Shown: positions 1-9,250, numbered from the stretch's first letter. The stretch is DNA of 64,000 nt from TMED27 sp041397865 (GCA_041397865.1 JAWKVT010000001.1:1054001-1118000); one strand, 5' to 3'. Notes: a model not told the origin generated them from the letters alone. Numbers and translations: made by a program.

Positions 1-222
1 CCGCAAAACCTCAACACCGCTCATCGACGGCATATTCCAGTCACAAATAATAATGTCGATAAAATCAAACGCAGAATCCAGAAAAGTCAGAGCCTCCCGC
101 CCGTTAGCCGCTTCAAAAATCTGCGTAACGCCCAACTCGACCAGCATATTGCGCATCATCGCCCGCGCCTCGCCCTGGTCCTCCACAAGCAACACCTTCA
201 AATCAGATAATTCATTTTTCAT
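1..222 (-). CDS. CheY-like response regulator, 3' end outside window
   Basis: This is the first 74 codons of a single-domain receiver protein; the rest lies beyond the left edge. The acidic pair is E14-D15 and the phospho-acceptor is D61 in ICDWNMP, followed by the usual SMSG turn. The start ATG overlaps the stop of the upstream hybrid kinase gene (ATGA, 4 nt), so the two are probably translationally coupled. That makes this receiver a likely phosphotransfer partner of that kinase, which is inference from position. Whether an output domain follows cannot be seen here. Confidence 0.9.
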   Translation of the reverse strand, partial: MKNELSDLKVLLVEDQGEARAMMRNMLVELGVTQIFEAANGREALTFLDSAFDFIDIIICDWNMPSMSGVEVLR

Positions 223-2330
223 TGCGCCAACTCCTTCTCATTGTCATCATCTTGTTTACTCGCCCAGCGCGGGGCGCGGTAATCCGGCCCGCCATCACCG
301 CTGTCCCCTTTAAGCTTGCTATAAACCAGCCCCGCCAGATCGTCATGCCTGATTGGCTTAGCCGCAAAAACAGCATTCTCGGGAATACTCACCCGCGCCG
401 CCTGCCCCTTATCCGGATATCCGCTCATAAAGATCACATGTGTTTCCGGGCGAAACTCCTGTACAAAATCCGCAAGATCAACGCCGTTAAGCTCCGGCAT
501 CACTACATCGGTCAAAAGAAGGTCGATAACCCCCTCATACTCATCTTGCAAAACCAGCGCCTCCCGCCCGTCACAGGCCGAAAGAACTGCCATCCCAAGC
601 TCTTCCAGAGCCGAACTCACCAGCAAAAGCAAATCCGGCTCGTCTTCCGCCACCAAAGCCGTATACCCGTCAAAACGAATGGAACCAGGCACTTCCGCAG
701 ATCCGCTCAGGCACTTCGGCGGCTTATCCGTCAACGGCAGATAAACCGTGATACTGGTCCCCTCCCCCAAAACGGACTCCACATCAATAACCCCGCCAGC
801 CTGCTTAACCAGACCGTAAACCATCGAAAGACCAAGCCCGGTCCCCTTACCCTGTTCTTTTGTCGTAAAAAACGGGTCAAAAATGCGCTCAAGAACCTCT
901 TTTTCCATCCCCGTTCCCGTATCTTCAACCTTAAGGAACGCACAAGCGCCCTTGCCCCCCTCCTTACGCTGCAAAATTTCAGGCAAAGCCTCCTCCGGGC
1001 AAACGCCGCATTCAATAAGAAGCCGCCCCCCGCGTTCCATTGCATCGCGTGCATTGACCGCAAGATTCATCAAAATCTGCGTAATTTTTTCCGGCGAACA
1101 CTCAACCCACATCGCCCCATCCCCAACCCGAACCACGCATTGAATGGAAGCATCCAGCAAAGGGCGCAACAGCCCCTCCTGCTCGCGCACCATCTCCCCC
1201 AAATCAACCGCACCGCTATGAACAATCTCGTGACGGCTGAATGTAAGCATCTGCTTGATAAGGCTTGTCCCGCGCTGCGCCGCCGTCCTGATCCGCTCCA
1301 GATTCTCCAGAGCTTTCTCACGGTTTTCCATATCCCGCGAAACAATCCGGGCATAACCGTCTATAATGGATAAAACATTATTAAAATCATGGGCCACACC
1401 CGCAGAAAGCTGTCCCAGCGCTTCAAGTTTCTGCGCTTTCGAAGATTCCGCCGCTTGAATTTTAAGCTCCGTCGTATCATTCAAAATACCGACAAAAAGC
1501 TCCAGCTTCCCGTTTTCATCCTTCAACGGTGTAAGCTGCAAATCATACCAGCGCTCGCCCTCCACAGGATGCCGCAAGCACAGCTCGACATCCCCCCCGC
1601 CTTGCATCCTTCCAATTTCTTTGATCTTTTCCAAAGCATCCGGATCTTCAATACAGCCAAAAACATCAACCATATCTCGCCCGGCAATCTCCTCTCGCCC
1701 GGATTGAAAAATATTGCAAAACGCCTTATTCGCAAAAGTAATGCCGTATTTTTGCCCCTCCGCATCCGGCCTGATGATAACAATCCCGCTTGTCGCCGCC
1801 TCAATAGCCTGGCTAAGCTCGTGATTATACCGGTTAAGACGCAGCATAAGCTCTTCCCGGTTCTTGCTTTCACCCACATCAATAAGGATCACATTCGTCC
1901 CCACGCCCGGAATTTTTTGTGCCTCCACAAGGCAAAGCCGTCCGCCCGAGGCATTAATAACCTCACGAAAACCTATAGAGCTAAGCTTCTCCGCCGAGCG
2001 CCCCAGCGTATTCAAAAGACTTTGATCGCAATCAACCCCATGATCGTAAAAATAATCGAGCGTATCATGCAACGATATAACCCCGCCATTCTTCAGCCGA
2101 TCAATATCGGGCAGAAAATCGTAAACTCTGGAATTCGCATGACGCAAACGCTCATTTTCGTCAAAAAACATCAACCCGTTTCCGGTAAAGTCCGACGCCT
2201 GCTCAAGAGCCGCAACATAAGCTCTGAAGCCCCGCTTTGTCCGCGCCCTCACAACAGCGCAAACGGCGGAAACAAGCAGAGCCGAAAAGGCTCCCGCAAC
2301 GCATGCCCAAAAATACAGGCCTATAACCAC
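219..2330 (-). CDS. Hybrid sensor histidine kinase, CckA-like (PAS-HisKA-HATPase-REC)
   Basis: A 703-residue membrane-bound hybrid kinase. One hydrophobic segment spans about residues 4-28. Two PAS-like regions follow (about 45-150 and 170-290). A HisKA domain carries the H-box AGVAHDFNN (phospho-His near 313), then an HATPase_c domain with DTGTGM and a KGTGLGLSMVYG G-box. The C-terminal receiver has its phospho-acceptor Asp near 608 in LLTDVVMP. The HDFNN H-box and C-terminal receiver are typical of the CckA family, the cell-cycle kinase whose phosphorelay reaches CpdR, and a CpdR gene lies about 6 kb away. CckA usually has two N-terminal membrane segments; only one is clear here, so this may be a paralogue. 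It overlaps the following receiver gene by 4 nt. Confidence 0.85.
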   Translation of the reverse strand: MVIGLYFWACVAGAFSALLVSAVCAVVRARTKRGFRAYVAALEQASDFTGNGLMFFDENERLRHANSRVYDFLPDIDRLKNGGVISLHDTLDYFYDHGVDCDQSLLNTLGRSAEKLSSIGFREVINASGGRLCLVEAQKIPGVGTNVILIDVGESKNREELMLRLNRYNHELSQAIEAATSGIVIIRPDAEGQKYGITFANKAFCNIFQSGREEIAGRDMVDVFGCIEDPDALEKIKEIGRMQGGGDVELCLRHPVEGERWYDLQLTPLKDENGKLELFVGILNDTTELKIQAAESSKAQKLEALGQLSAGVAHDFNNVLSIIDGYARIVSRDMENREKALENLERIRTAAQRGTSLIKQMLTFSRHEIVHSGAVDLGEMVREQEGLLRPLLDASIQCVVRVGDGAMWVECSPEKITQILMNLAVNARDAMERGGRLLIECGVCPEEALPEILQRKEGGKGACAFLKVEDTGTGMEKEVLERIFDPFFTTKEQGKGTGLGLSMVYGLVKQAGGVIDVESVLGEGTSITVYLPLTDKPPKCLSGSAEVPGSIRFDGYTALVAEDEPDLLLLVSSALEELGMAVLSACDGREALVLQDEYEGVIDLLLTDVVMPELNGVDLADFVQEFRPETHVIFMSGYPDKGQAARVSIPENAVFAAKPIRHDDLAGLVYSKLKGDSGDGGPDYRAPRWASKQDDDNEKELAQ

Positions 2331-2503
2331 CTACCCCCCAAACCCTTAAAAGATGAAAAACAACACAACCATAAGTTATTATTTATGAACTTCTTTTATG
2401 GATGCAAATCTTTTGAATTTTTGACATACGCCTGTATCTCCACAAAACTGGGAATAATGATTCAACGACCCAGCGTTTTGGCTCCCAAAACGGTTTTAAG
2501 CCT

Positions 2504-4594
2504 ATGCAAAAATTAAAGCTGTTAATGATAACCCCCGCCGCATGCTTTGCCTTTGCGCCGCTCACATACGCGCAAACACCCTCAACCTCGCTCTACGGTC
2601 CGCTGGGCTTAAACACCGTCCCCAGCGCACGCATGGACAAAGCCGGAACCGCACGCATCGGCGTCTCCACGCTTGATCCGTATCTGCATAACTGGCTAAG
2701 CTTTCAACCCGCCGCCCCGCTCTCTATCACCCTGCGCCAAACAGCGGAAATCTCCGGCCTGAATGACGAGGCAGACAGACTATACCCCGGCCTTGACCTC
2801 AAACTCCGCCTGCTGAAAGAAACAGCTCTCAAACCGGAAATATCCATAGGACTGCAATCCGCCATCGGTCACAAACGCATGGCCGGCGAATATCTCGCCA
2901 TCTCAAAACGCTACAACAATTTCGACTTCACTGCCGGGCTGGGATGGGGCCGCTACGCCGGTGCAGCCCACTTCAAAAACCCGCTAAACGCTTTGGGCGG
3001 ACATTTTGAAAAAAAACGCGCAAATGACGGCGAAGCGCCAAACCGCCCCGATGACTGGTTCACGGGTGAAGATATCGGCATTTTCGGCGGCGTTGAATAT
3101 TTCACCCCGCTCAAAGGCCTCTCCGTCAAACTCGATTACGGCGCAGATCGTTTCGAAGCCGAACAAGCCGCTTTCGATTTTAATGCCCCCGCCCCATGGT
3201 CTGCCGGATTAAATTACCGGCCCAAACCATGGATTGTTATCGGCCTCGCCGCCCAAGGCACAGACAAAATCATGGGCCGCATATCATTGCAAAGCCTGAT
3301 TCAGAATTGGCCCGACCAAGACCACAAATACGATGCCGAGGGCGATAGCCCGTTCCGTCCATACCGCACAGGACTGGCCCTCCCCGCACAAATGGAACTC
3401 AAAGCCGCCGCCGAAAACATCCAGCTCTATAACGCACAGATAGAAACACACAGCGCATCGGCCAATTTCACACTGCAAAACCACCCTTCAGCACCGCGCC
3501 AGATCGGCCAAGCCGCCAAACATATGGCCAATCACGCTGGACCGGCAATCGAACGCCTCGACATTACCCCCGTCCGGCTCGGCCTCCACGGCCCGAAAAT
3601 CAGCCTCATGCGCGCCAGCCTTGAAAACACCGCTGCAAAAGACGCAGGCAGCGCCGAAGAAATCTGGCACAGCGCGGAATTCACCCCGCTTAAAACCGGC
3701 TTTAAAAAACAAGGCCGCCCGTGGCAACACGGATACGGCCTGCGCAATATTTCGCTAAAACTCGAAACACAATCCAGCCTGTCCGAAGAAGACTCCACCG
3801 CACTTTACCGAACCGCCGCCATCATCGGCACGCAAGCCCCCGAACTCTTCGGCTTCATAGACAGTTTTTTCAGCCTGCGCATCAACCTTGCCGATAACCT
3901 CAACCGCCTGACCGACATCCGCCCGCGCTCTTCCCTGCCCGTACGCTCCGATATCGACCTCTTCGCACAGCGCACCCTCGCCGTTGATACGGCATTTCAG
4001 GCCTTCACCCACAGCTTCCGCTCCGACCTGCACCTCTCGCTTCTGGGCGGTTATCTCGAAGAGCAATATGGCGGCGCAGGCGGTGAAATCCTCTTCCGCC
4101 CGTTTAATGCACGCTGGGCCGTCGGCGCGGAAAGCTTTCTGGCTTTTAAGCGCGATCCGCTCAGCGACCTGAATTTAGGCCTGACCGACGATACACTCCT
4201 CAGCGGCCATATACAAGGCTGGTACGATCTCCCCTATTGGGACCTCACACTAAACGCAAAATTCGGAAGATACCTCGCCGAAGATATAGGCGGCACGCTG
4301 GCCTTGCAAAAAAGCTTTCATAACGGCGTAAAACTGGAAGCCTACGCCACGATCACCGACCAAAGCGACTTCGACCTGTTCGGCGGCACCACCCACGCCG
4401 ATCACGGCATCCGGCTCAGCCTGCCTCTTGGCGGTATCAAATACGCCCCCCGCCAAACAAGCGCCTCTTTCAAATTCGCCCCCTTCGGCAGAGACATAGG
4501 CCAAAAGCTCGAAAACCCGCTCCCCCTCTACGAACTCACCACCCCCTTCTCCACCCGCCACATGGCCGAATATTGGGATGACATCGCAAAATGA
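2504..4594 (+). CDS. YjbH-family outer-membrane protein (exopolysaccharide-associated)
   Basis: A 696-residue exported protein with a signal peptide ending near residue 23 (LTYA). The N-terminal part carries the SLYGPLGLNTVPSARM region typical of YjbH (DUF940), followed by many short amphipathic strands of beta-barrel type (for example DIGIFGGVEYF, GLSVKLDYGAD). In enterobacteria YjbH is encoded with yjbEFG and linked to an extracellular polysaccharide; those partners are not visible here, so it stands alone. It is transcribed divergently from the kinase gene with about 170 bp between. No strong ribosome binding site precedes the ATG. The family call is fairly secure; the exact role is inferred. 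Confidence 0.75.
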   Translation: MQKLKLLMITPAACFAFAPLTYAQTPSTSLYGPLGLNTVPSARMDKAGTARIGVSTLDPYLHNWLSFQPAAPLSITLRQTAEISGLNDEADRLYPGLDLKLRLLKETALKPEISIGLQSAIGHKRMAGEYLAISKRYNNFDFTAGLGWGRYAGAAHFKNPLNALGGHFEKKRANDGEAPNRPDDWFTGEDIGIFGGVEYFTPLKGLSVKLDYGADRFEAEQAAFDFNAPAPWSAGLNYRPKPWIVIGLAAQGTDKIMGRISLQSLIQNWPDQDHKYDAEGDSPFRPYRTGLALPAQMELKAAAENIQLYNAQIETHSASANFTLQNHPSAPRQIGQAAKHMANHAGPAIERLDITPVRLGLHGPKISLMRASLENTAAKDAGSAEEIWHSAEFTPLKTGFKKQGRPWQHGYGLRNISLKLETQSSLSEEDSTALYRTAAIIGTQAPELFGFIDSFFSLRINLADNLNRLTDIRPRSSLPVRSDIDLFAQRTLAVDTAFQAFTHSFRSDLHLSLLGGYLEEQYGGAGGEILFRPFNARWAVGAESFLAFKRDPLSDLNLGLTDDTLLSGHIQGWYDLPYWDLTLNAKFGRYLAEDIGGTLALQKSFHNGVKLEAYATITDQSDFDLFGGTTHADHGIRLSLPLGGIKYAPRQTSASFKFAPFGRDIGQKLENPLPLYELTTPFSTRHMAEYWDDIAK

Positions 4595-4650
4595 GCTACC
4601 CCGCGCCCTTTATGCCCTTGGGTGCAAGGAACGGGGGTATCACCAACGCT

Positions 4651-4733
4651 GTCATTCCGACCGACTGGAAGGAGTGGAGGAATCTGAGAGTGAATCAGAT
4701 CCCTCGACTACGCTCCGCTTCGCTCGGGATGAC
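4651..4733. repeat. GTCAT-type interspersed hairpin, copy 1
   Basis: The ends are GTCATTCCGA and CGGGATGAC in inverted orientation, with an inner GGAATCTGA/TCAGATCCC pair. A second copy with the same ends and inner pair is at 30044-30114. Elements of this look are common between genes in many bacterial genomes. No coding potential is claimed. Confidence 0.75.
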
Positions 4734-4808
4734 GACAAACATTTTTTCAAAAGAATTTTCCTGTCTGACAAGGCATGAGGAGCGCCAAAAAACTACCCTC
4801 ATCGAAAG

Positions 4809-4931
4809 CCAATCAAAGCATTTTGTGGCGAAAATTTTGATTTTTGAGAACCGGAACGCAGCATACATTTTGGTATGTGAGTACCGGAAGCACAAAAAAT
4901 CAAAATTTGCAGCCCAAAAGACGAAGATTGG
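4809..4931. repeat. Nested hairpin element, subfamily 1, copy C
   Basis: The outermost arms are CCAATC/GATTGG, then TTTTG/CAAAA, then a long AT-rich stem (AAATTTTGATTTTT with AAAAATCAAAATTT). These enclose a small core hairpin GCATAC...GTATG and the conserved GAGTACCGGAAGCAC. It matches copies D (36098-36196) and E (47410-47514) in core and ends, while the middle stem differs yet still pairs. A frame on the plus strand is open through the whole element. Confidence 0.8.
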
Positions 4932-4993
4932 AAAAGGAAACCGCCCCCCGAAGGGAGCGGTGAGTAGTACCAGATCGGATGAAGTAGTCTTAA

Positions 4994-5054
4994 AAGCAGG
5001 TTACTGAATGGGATTGAAGTAGTAGTCTTAAAGGAGATCAGTAACCACCTGCTT
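4994..5054. repeat. Imperfect inverted repeat with tandem GAAGTAGT units
   Basis: AAGCAGG-TTACTGA at 4994-5007 pairs with TCAGTAACCACCTGCTT at 5038-5054, with a 3-nt bulge. Three related copies of GAAGTARTMRTCTTAA overlap this segment. Function unknown. Confidence 0.55.
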
Positions 5055-5182
5055 ATGAAGTAATAATCTTAATTTATACCGCCTTTTTGTCCGTTAATCT
5101 ATCTCTTGTCATTCTTTAACCAGGGGGTTGCCCTCCCCTGATTAAAACCCCAACGGGGCGCACTGACCTTATATTTTTAGAA

Positions 5183-5230
5183 TACATAAAATTTTATGTA
5201 AATACAAGCGATTTATATAAAATTTTATGT
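5183..5230. repeat. Two AT-rich palindromes downstream of rluD
   Basis: TACATAAAATTTTATGTA at 5183-5200 is a perfect 18-bp palindrome. A second copy of its centre (ATAAAATTTTAT followed by GTA) lies at about 5216-5230. They sit 6-50 bp past the rluD stop codon. They could be a protein-binding pair or an AT-rich transcription end signal; the sequence does not decide. Confidence 0.5.
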
Positions 5231-5235
5231 ATTTT

Positions 5236-6234
5236 TTATTTTACAAGCGTTTTCAATAACTTAGAAAAGTCCTCCGGACGCGAAGCAACAAACTCCATCC
5301 TCTTCCCACCCACCGGATGAATAAAAGACAGCGCTTTTGCATGCAAAACCTGACGCGGAAAATCAAGCAACATTTCAAGCTGCTCGGCCCCGCACCCGGC
5401 CCTTTTCGCGGCGCCGCGCACCGCGCTTGCCTGCGGCCCGTAAAGCGGGTCCCCCACCAACGGGTGCTTAATCGCCGCCATATGTACACGAATTTGATGC
5501 GTACGCCCGCTCTCCAGCTTGCATTCAAGCAGAGAAAATGCATCGCCATAGTTCTCCTGCACTAGATAATGCGTACGCGCACCCTTCCCGCCTTTTGCCT
5601 TCACCGCCATTTTAAGGCGATTACGCCCGTCGCGCCCGATCGCCATATCGACAACACCTTTCGGCGGCGCAGGAACCCCGAGAACCAGCGCCTCATAGAC
5701 TCTACTTAAACTACGATCCTCAAGTTGCGCGGCAAGCCCCTGATGGGCCTTATCATTTTTAGCTACAACTATAAGTCCGCTGGTATCTTTATCAAGCCGG
5801 TGAACAATCCCCGGGCGCATCACCCCGCCAATACCGGAAAGCCCCCCGCCACAATGATACAGCAGCGCATTAACCAACGTCCCCGAACGGTTTCCAGCTC
5901 CCGGATGAACCACCAGACCGGCCTGCTTGTTAATCACCAGCAAATGCTCATCTTCATAAACAATATGAAGTGGAATATTCTCCGCCTCCGGCTCCGCAGC
6001 TTCAGGCGGCAGGACGCTCAACTCAACCACATGCCCCTTGGCAACCTTGCGGGAAACATCGCAACACGGCAAACCGTTGAGTTGCAATGCGCCACCTTGA
6101 ATAAGCCCCTGCAAACGCGAACGCGAAAAATCCGGAGCAAGCTGCGCCAGCGCTTTATCAAGACGCAAACCATCCTGCGCCTTACCGGCAACAAAACGCA
6201 AGACCTCCAAATCCGCCTCCTCACTCATAACCAT
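5236..6234 (-). CDS. rluD: Ribosomal large subunit pseudouridine synthase, RluD family
   Basis: A 332-residue RluA/RluD-type pseudouridine synthase. An S4 RNA-binding domain (about residues 17-75, RLDKALAQLAPDFSRSRLQ) is followed by the catalytic domain with GIVHRLDKDTSG, whose catalytic Asp is residue 148. RluD modifies helix 69 of 23S rRNA; length and domain order fit it better than RluA or RluC. The ATG overlaps the upstream gene's TGA (ATGA), so it is probably co-transcribed with the exported protein before it. An alternative start two codons downstream is possible. Confidence 0.85.
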   Translation of the reverse strand: MVMSEEADLEVLRFVAGKAQDGLRLDKALAQLAPDFSRSRLQGLIQGGALQLNGLPCCDVSRKVAKGHVVELSVLPPEAAEPEAENIPLHIVYEDEHLLVINKQAGLVVHPGAGNRSGTLVNALLYHCGGGLSGIGGVMRPGIVHRLDKDTSGLIVVAKNDKAHQGLAAQLEDRSLSRVYEALVLGVPAPPKGVVDMAIGRDGRNRLKMAVKAKGGKGARTHYLVQENYGDAFSLLECKLESGRTHQIRVHMAAIKHPLVGDPLYGPQASAVRGAAKRAGCGAEQLEMLLDFPRQVLHAKALSFIHPVGGKRMEFVASRPEDFSKLLKTLVK

Positions 6235-7607
6235 CAGGGAAACTCACGCTGCACGGGCTTACACGGATCTTCATAAGACTCAACGCGCGGCGCGGCAATC
6301 ACCCAACCCTCACGGCTAGGCACCCGCTCAATCCCGTCATTCCCCTCACCATCCGGCCCGGCCGCGCCCCCGAATGCCTTCTCAGCCATTTTCTCCGCAT
6401 CCTGAATCTGATGAACCACGCGTGTTTCGCCAAAAATTACCCGCTCCCGGTGCGGACTCTGCAAAAAGTGAAACGCATCAACCCCCGCCCCGTTAAAAAA
6501 CGCATCACCGTTAAACAAAACCCCGCGCGGATTAAGCGTAAATAAACGCACATGCTCTTCCTCGTCCGAGCCTTCAGAAACCTCCCCGTCCATCAACACG
6601 CTAATCATCCGGTCTTCATTGACCAGAACATCGCGCCCGTCCAGATGAAGTCCGCCGGTAAAATAACGCTGCCAAACAACCTCCCCGCTATTTTCATCAA
6701 ACGCCATCACCCACCCGGCCCGGTTTCCGCTCCCCTCGGGCAGAGCCGTTCCGACCGCAACCGCCTGCCCTTCGCCCAGCGGATAAACCTTCGCAAATTC
6801 CGCCGCCGCCCCGCGCGGATAGGGCTTCTGCCAGATCATACGCAAATCCTCGCTCAGCCGCATCGCCCAGCCGGTCTTGCGCCCCACGACATTGTCAATC
6901 ACCCCCACCGCCAAAACATCACCGCTTTCCAGCACATGCAAATCCTGCATCGCATTTTCCGCGCCGATAACAAACCCGCGATCCGAAACAACATCACCCT
7001 TTAGGTTCAACCTGTAAACCACTGATGAACCGGGAACATCCCCTCCGGCAAGAACGGACGACACCGCCAGAATATAAGACTTCCCACTACGGCTCAGCTC
7101 TATATCATGCGCGCGCAACGCCGCCTTGCCGCCCTTGAGCGTTTTCTCCGAAAGCTTCTCTCCCGCGATATCGAAAAAACCCATCCAGATATATGCCCGC
7201 CCGCGCACTGGCGTAATATTCGCCAAAACCAGAAAACCCTGACCGCGCGCCAGCGCCCTCACAACATCCGCCCCCGCCGGAATATCGTGCTGCACCTCCC
7301 GCTTCACCCGGCCATTACGGCCAATCTCAACAAAAACAAGCGATTTCCTATCGCCGCTTTCTGGAGTGCTGCGCTCTCCCACCGCCAGAATATGACCGTC
7401 CGGCATCACGACACCGTCCTTAAAGCGCTCATCCGTTCCAATCTCGCCATAAACGCTATCCCAAACGTTATAAGAACCGAAAGGCGGCTTGCGCAACTTC
7501 ACAATCGCCTCGGCTTGCACAGCGCAATTCTGCGCAAAAACCGGCGCGGAAAAACCCAATAACCACATAAAAACAAAAACTTTTAGAAATCTGTTAATCA
7601 TCATCAC
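6234..7607 (-). CDS. Exported protein of unknown function, possibly beta-propeller
   Basis: A 457-residue protein with a signal peptide (cleavage near residue 25, PVFA/QNC). The mature part is a series of short beta-rich segments with recurring phrases such as GHILAVGERST, GDVLAVGVIDN and GQAVAVGTALP, each followed by a tryptophan-containing strand. This resembles a repeat-based propeller. No catalytic motif is recognised. It overlaps rluD by 4 nt and is divergent from the glycosyltransferase gene. The first of three consecutive Met codons was used as start. Confidence 0.7.
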   Translation of the reverse strand: MMMINRFLKVFVFMWLLGFSAPVFAQNCAVQAEAIVKLRKPPFGSYNVWDSVYGEIGTDERFKDGVVMPDGHILAVGERSTPESGDRKSLVFVEIGRNGRVKREVQHDIPAGADVVRALARGQGFLVLANITPVRGRAYIWMGFFDIAGEKLSEKTLKGGKAALRAHDIELSRSGKSYILAVSSVLAGGDVPGSSVVYRLNLKGDVVSDRGFVIGAENAMQDLHVLESGDVLAVGVIDNVVGRKTGWAMRLSEDLRMIWQKPYPRGAAAEFAKVYPLGEGQAVAVGTALPEGSGNRAGWVMAFDENSGEVVWQRYFTGGLHLDGRDVLVNEDRMISVLMDGEVSEGSDEEEHVRLFTLNPRGVLFNGDAFFNGAGVDAFHFLQSPHRERVIFGETRVVHQIQDAEKMAEKAFGGAAGPDGEGNDGIERVPSREGWVIAAPRVESYEDPCKPVQREFP

Positions 7608-7682
7608 GGAATCTTTGCTGAAACACTCCTATACACTGTAAGATTGAGCGTAACAAAAGTCTATGCTGCTTTAGGTCCAGCC

Positions 7683-8726
7683 ATGAAATTGCTCATCATT
7701 ACCGACGCATGGCGCCCCCAGGTAAACGGCGTTGTCAGAACTTATGAACACCTGCAAGAAGAACTGCAAAAATCAGGCCACGAAGTTGTTGTCATCGGCC
7801 CGGCAGACTTTCCCGCATGCCTGCCTATGCCCGGATATTCTGAAATCAAGCTCGCCATCGCGCCCTACCGCCGCCTGAAACGTATCATCGAAAGCCACGC
7901 CCCGGACAACATCCACATCCCCACGGAAGGCCCGCTGGGCTGGGCCGCGCGGCGCTATTGCATCAAACACAAAAAACCCTTCTCAACGGCCTTTCACACC
8001 CATTTCCCCGATTACACCGCCAAACGTATCGCAAAATTCGCCCCTGCGCTTTACAAGCTCACACACGCCCTTGGCATAAAATACGTGCGCCGCTTCCACC
8101 GCCCCTCCAGCCTTATCATGGTCGCCACCGGAAGCCTTGAGGACACCCTCAGGGCATGGGGCTTCCAAAACCCGATGCACCGCGTCACCCGCGGCGCAAA
8201 TCTAAGCCTCTTCACCCCCGGCCCCAAAACAAAATATCAAGACCTAAAAACCCCCGTCGCCCTTTATGTCGGGCGTATAGCCATCGAAAAAAACATTGAA
8301 GATTTCCTGAAAATGAACTGGAACGGCTCAAAAGTTCTGATCGGCGACGGCCCCAGCCGCGAAGAGCTGGAACAAAAATACCCCGACGCCCGCTTTCTGG
8401 GAATCCGTCAAGGCGAAGACCTCGCCGCACATTACCGCTCCGCCGATATCTTTATCTTCCCCTCCCGCACCGATACGTTCGGCATGGTCCTGATTGAGGC
8501 GCTGGCCTCCGGCATCCCCGTCGCCGCCTACAACGTTCCCGGCCCCAAAGACATCGTTACCGAAAGCGCTCTGGGCGCCCTGCACGAAACCTGTCTGGAA
8601 ACCGCCGCACAGCGCGCATTAACCGCCGGCACCCCTGAGCAGCGCGCCGCACACGTCAAAAAACACTTCACATGGGAAACAGCCGGACGCCAATATGAAG
8701 ATGGCCTGTTGAACAAGGTCAAATAA
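7683..8726 (+). CDS. Glycosyltransferase family 4 (GT-B fold)
   Basis: The start chosen is the ATG of MKLLIITDAWRPQVNGVV, the conserved N-terminus of a glycosyltransferase group common in alphaproteobacteria; an upstream in-frame start would add 13 residues without similarity. The protein has about 347 residues. The C-terminal half shows the GT-B donor site: ALYVGRIAIEKN, GDGPSREELE, then FPSRTDTFGMVLIEALASG with the E-x7-E pair. Relatives transfer sugars to lipid acceptors (mannosyl- or sulfoquinovosyl-type), so glycolipid synthesis is plausible; acceptor and donor cannot be read. cpdR follows after 16 bp. Confidence 0.85.
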   Translation: MKLLIITDAWRPQVNGVVRTYEHLQEELQKSGHEVVVIGPADFPACLPMPGYSEIKLAIAPYRRLKRIIESHAPDNIHIPTEGPLGWAARRYCIKHKKPFSTAFHTHFPDYTAKRIAKFAPALYKLTHALGIKYVRRFHRPSSLIMVATGSLEDTLRAWGFQNPMHRVTRGANLSLFTPGPKTKYQDLKTPVALYVGRIAIEKNIEDFLKMNWNGSKVLIGDGPSREELEQKYPDARFLGIRQGEDLAAHYRSADIFIFPSRTDTFGMVLIEALASGIPVAAYNVPGPKDIVTESALGALHETCLETAAQRALTAGTPEQRAAHVKKHFTWETAGRQYEDGLLNKVK

Positions 8727-8742
8727 AAGGATAGAAAAACCC

Positions 8743-9108
8743 ATGGCCCATATTTTAATCGCAGAAGACGACCAATCCATGTGCAGCTTCCTGAGCCTCG
8801 CTCTGGAAAAGGCCGGACACAGCACAAAATCCGTCCATAACGGCACCGATGCCCTCAAGGAAATAAAAGACGGCGCCCGGCGCTACGACCTGCTCCTGAC
8901 CGATATCGTCATGCCCGGCATGGACGGCATAGAGCTGTCAAACAAAGCCACAAAAATAAGACCCGGCCTGAAAGTCATGTTCATCACCGGCTTTGCCGCC
9001 ATCGCCGTTGGCCGCAAGGATATCGACCACGAAAAAGCCAAAATCCTTTCAAAACCCTTCCACCTCAAAGATCTGGTCGAACAGGTCGAAACTATGCTCA
9101 CCGCTTGA
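8743..9108 (+). CDS. cpdR: CpdR-type single-domain response regulator
   Basis: A 121-residue lone receiver. The acidic pocket is E8-D9-D10, the phospho-acceptor D54 in LLTDIVMPGMDG, the conserved Thr lies in FITGFAA, and Lys in SKPFHLKDL. The stretch from RYDLLLTDIVMPGMDGIELS to MFITGFAAIAV closely follows CpdR, the receiver that in Caulobacter controls polar ClpXP and is phosphorylated through CckA-ChpT. It lies 16 bp after the glycosyltransferase gene, so the two are probably co-transcribed. Confidence 0.85.
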   Translation: MAHILIAEDDQSMCSFLSLALEKAGHSTKSVHNGTDALKEIKDGARRYDLLLTDIVMPGMDGIELSNKATKIRPGLKVMFITGFAAIAVGRKDIDHEKAKILSKPFHLKDLVEQVETMLTA

Positions 9109-9145
9109 CTTCATAAACAAGACTCTTTAAGAGTATCCTCCATTA

Positions 9146-9249
9146 TTGCTCAAACAGATTTGTCCTTTTGACAAGATACAAGGAGCGAAGCGTATTCATA
9201 TACGCGAGCGACGAAGTAACGACGTCAAAAGACAAATATGGCAAAGCAA
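9146..9249. repeat. Nested hairpin element, subfamily 2, copy A
   Basis: The outer arms TTGCT/AGCAA enclose CAAACAGATTTGTC/GACAAATATGGC, then TTTTGAC/GTCAAAA, then the core GCGTAT...ATACGC. Copy B (59417-59516) has the same ends (CAAACAGATTT, AAATATGGCA) and core (CGAAGCGTA, TACGCGAG) but a different pairing stem between them. It ends one base before the tRNA-Val gene. Confidence 0.8.
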
Positions 9250-9250
9250 C

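Larger units (their letters stand above)
4595..5235. other. 640-bp intergenic region made mostly of inverted repeats
   Basis: No convincing gene is present. In order it holds a GTCAT-type interspersed hairpin (4651-4733), a nested hairpin element (4809-4931), an inverted repeat with tandem GAAGTAGT-like units (4994-5054), a short G/C hairpin near 5122-5142, and two AT-rich palindromes just past the end of rluD (5183-5230). An open frame running through 4591-5007 is carried by repeat sequence and is discussed with the hairpin family. Confidence 0.7.

Noticed and set aside
222..1373. 383-codon frame antisense to the hybrid kinase
   Set aside because: Composition is that of an antisense shadow and all kinase motifs are on the other strand.
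4591..5007. 138-codon frame after the YjbH gene as an ordinary gene
   Set aside because: It is built from two interspersed repeats; treated instead as evidence for the open frame in copy C.
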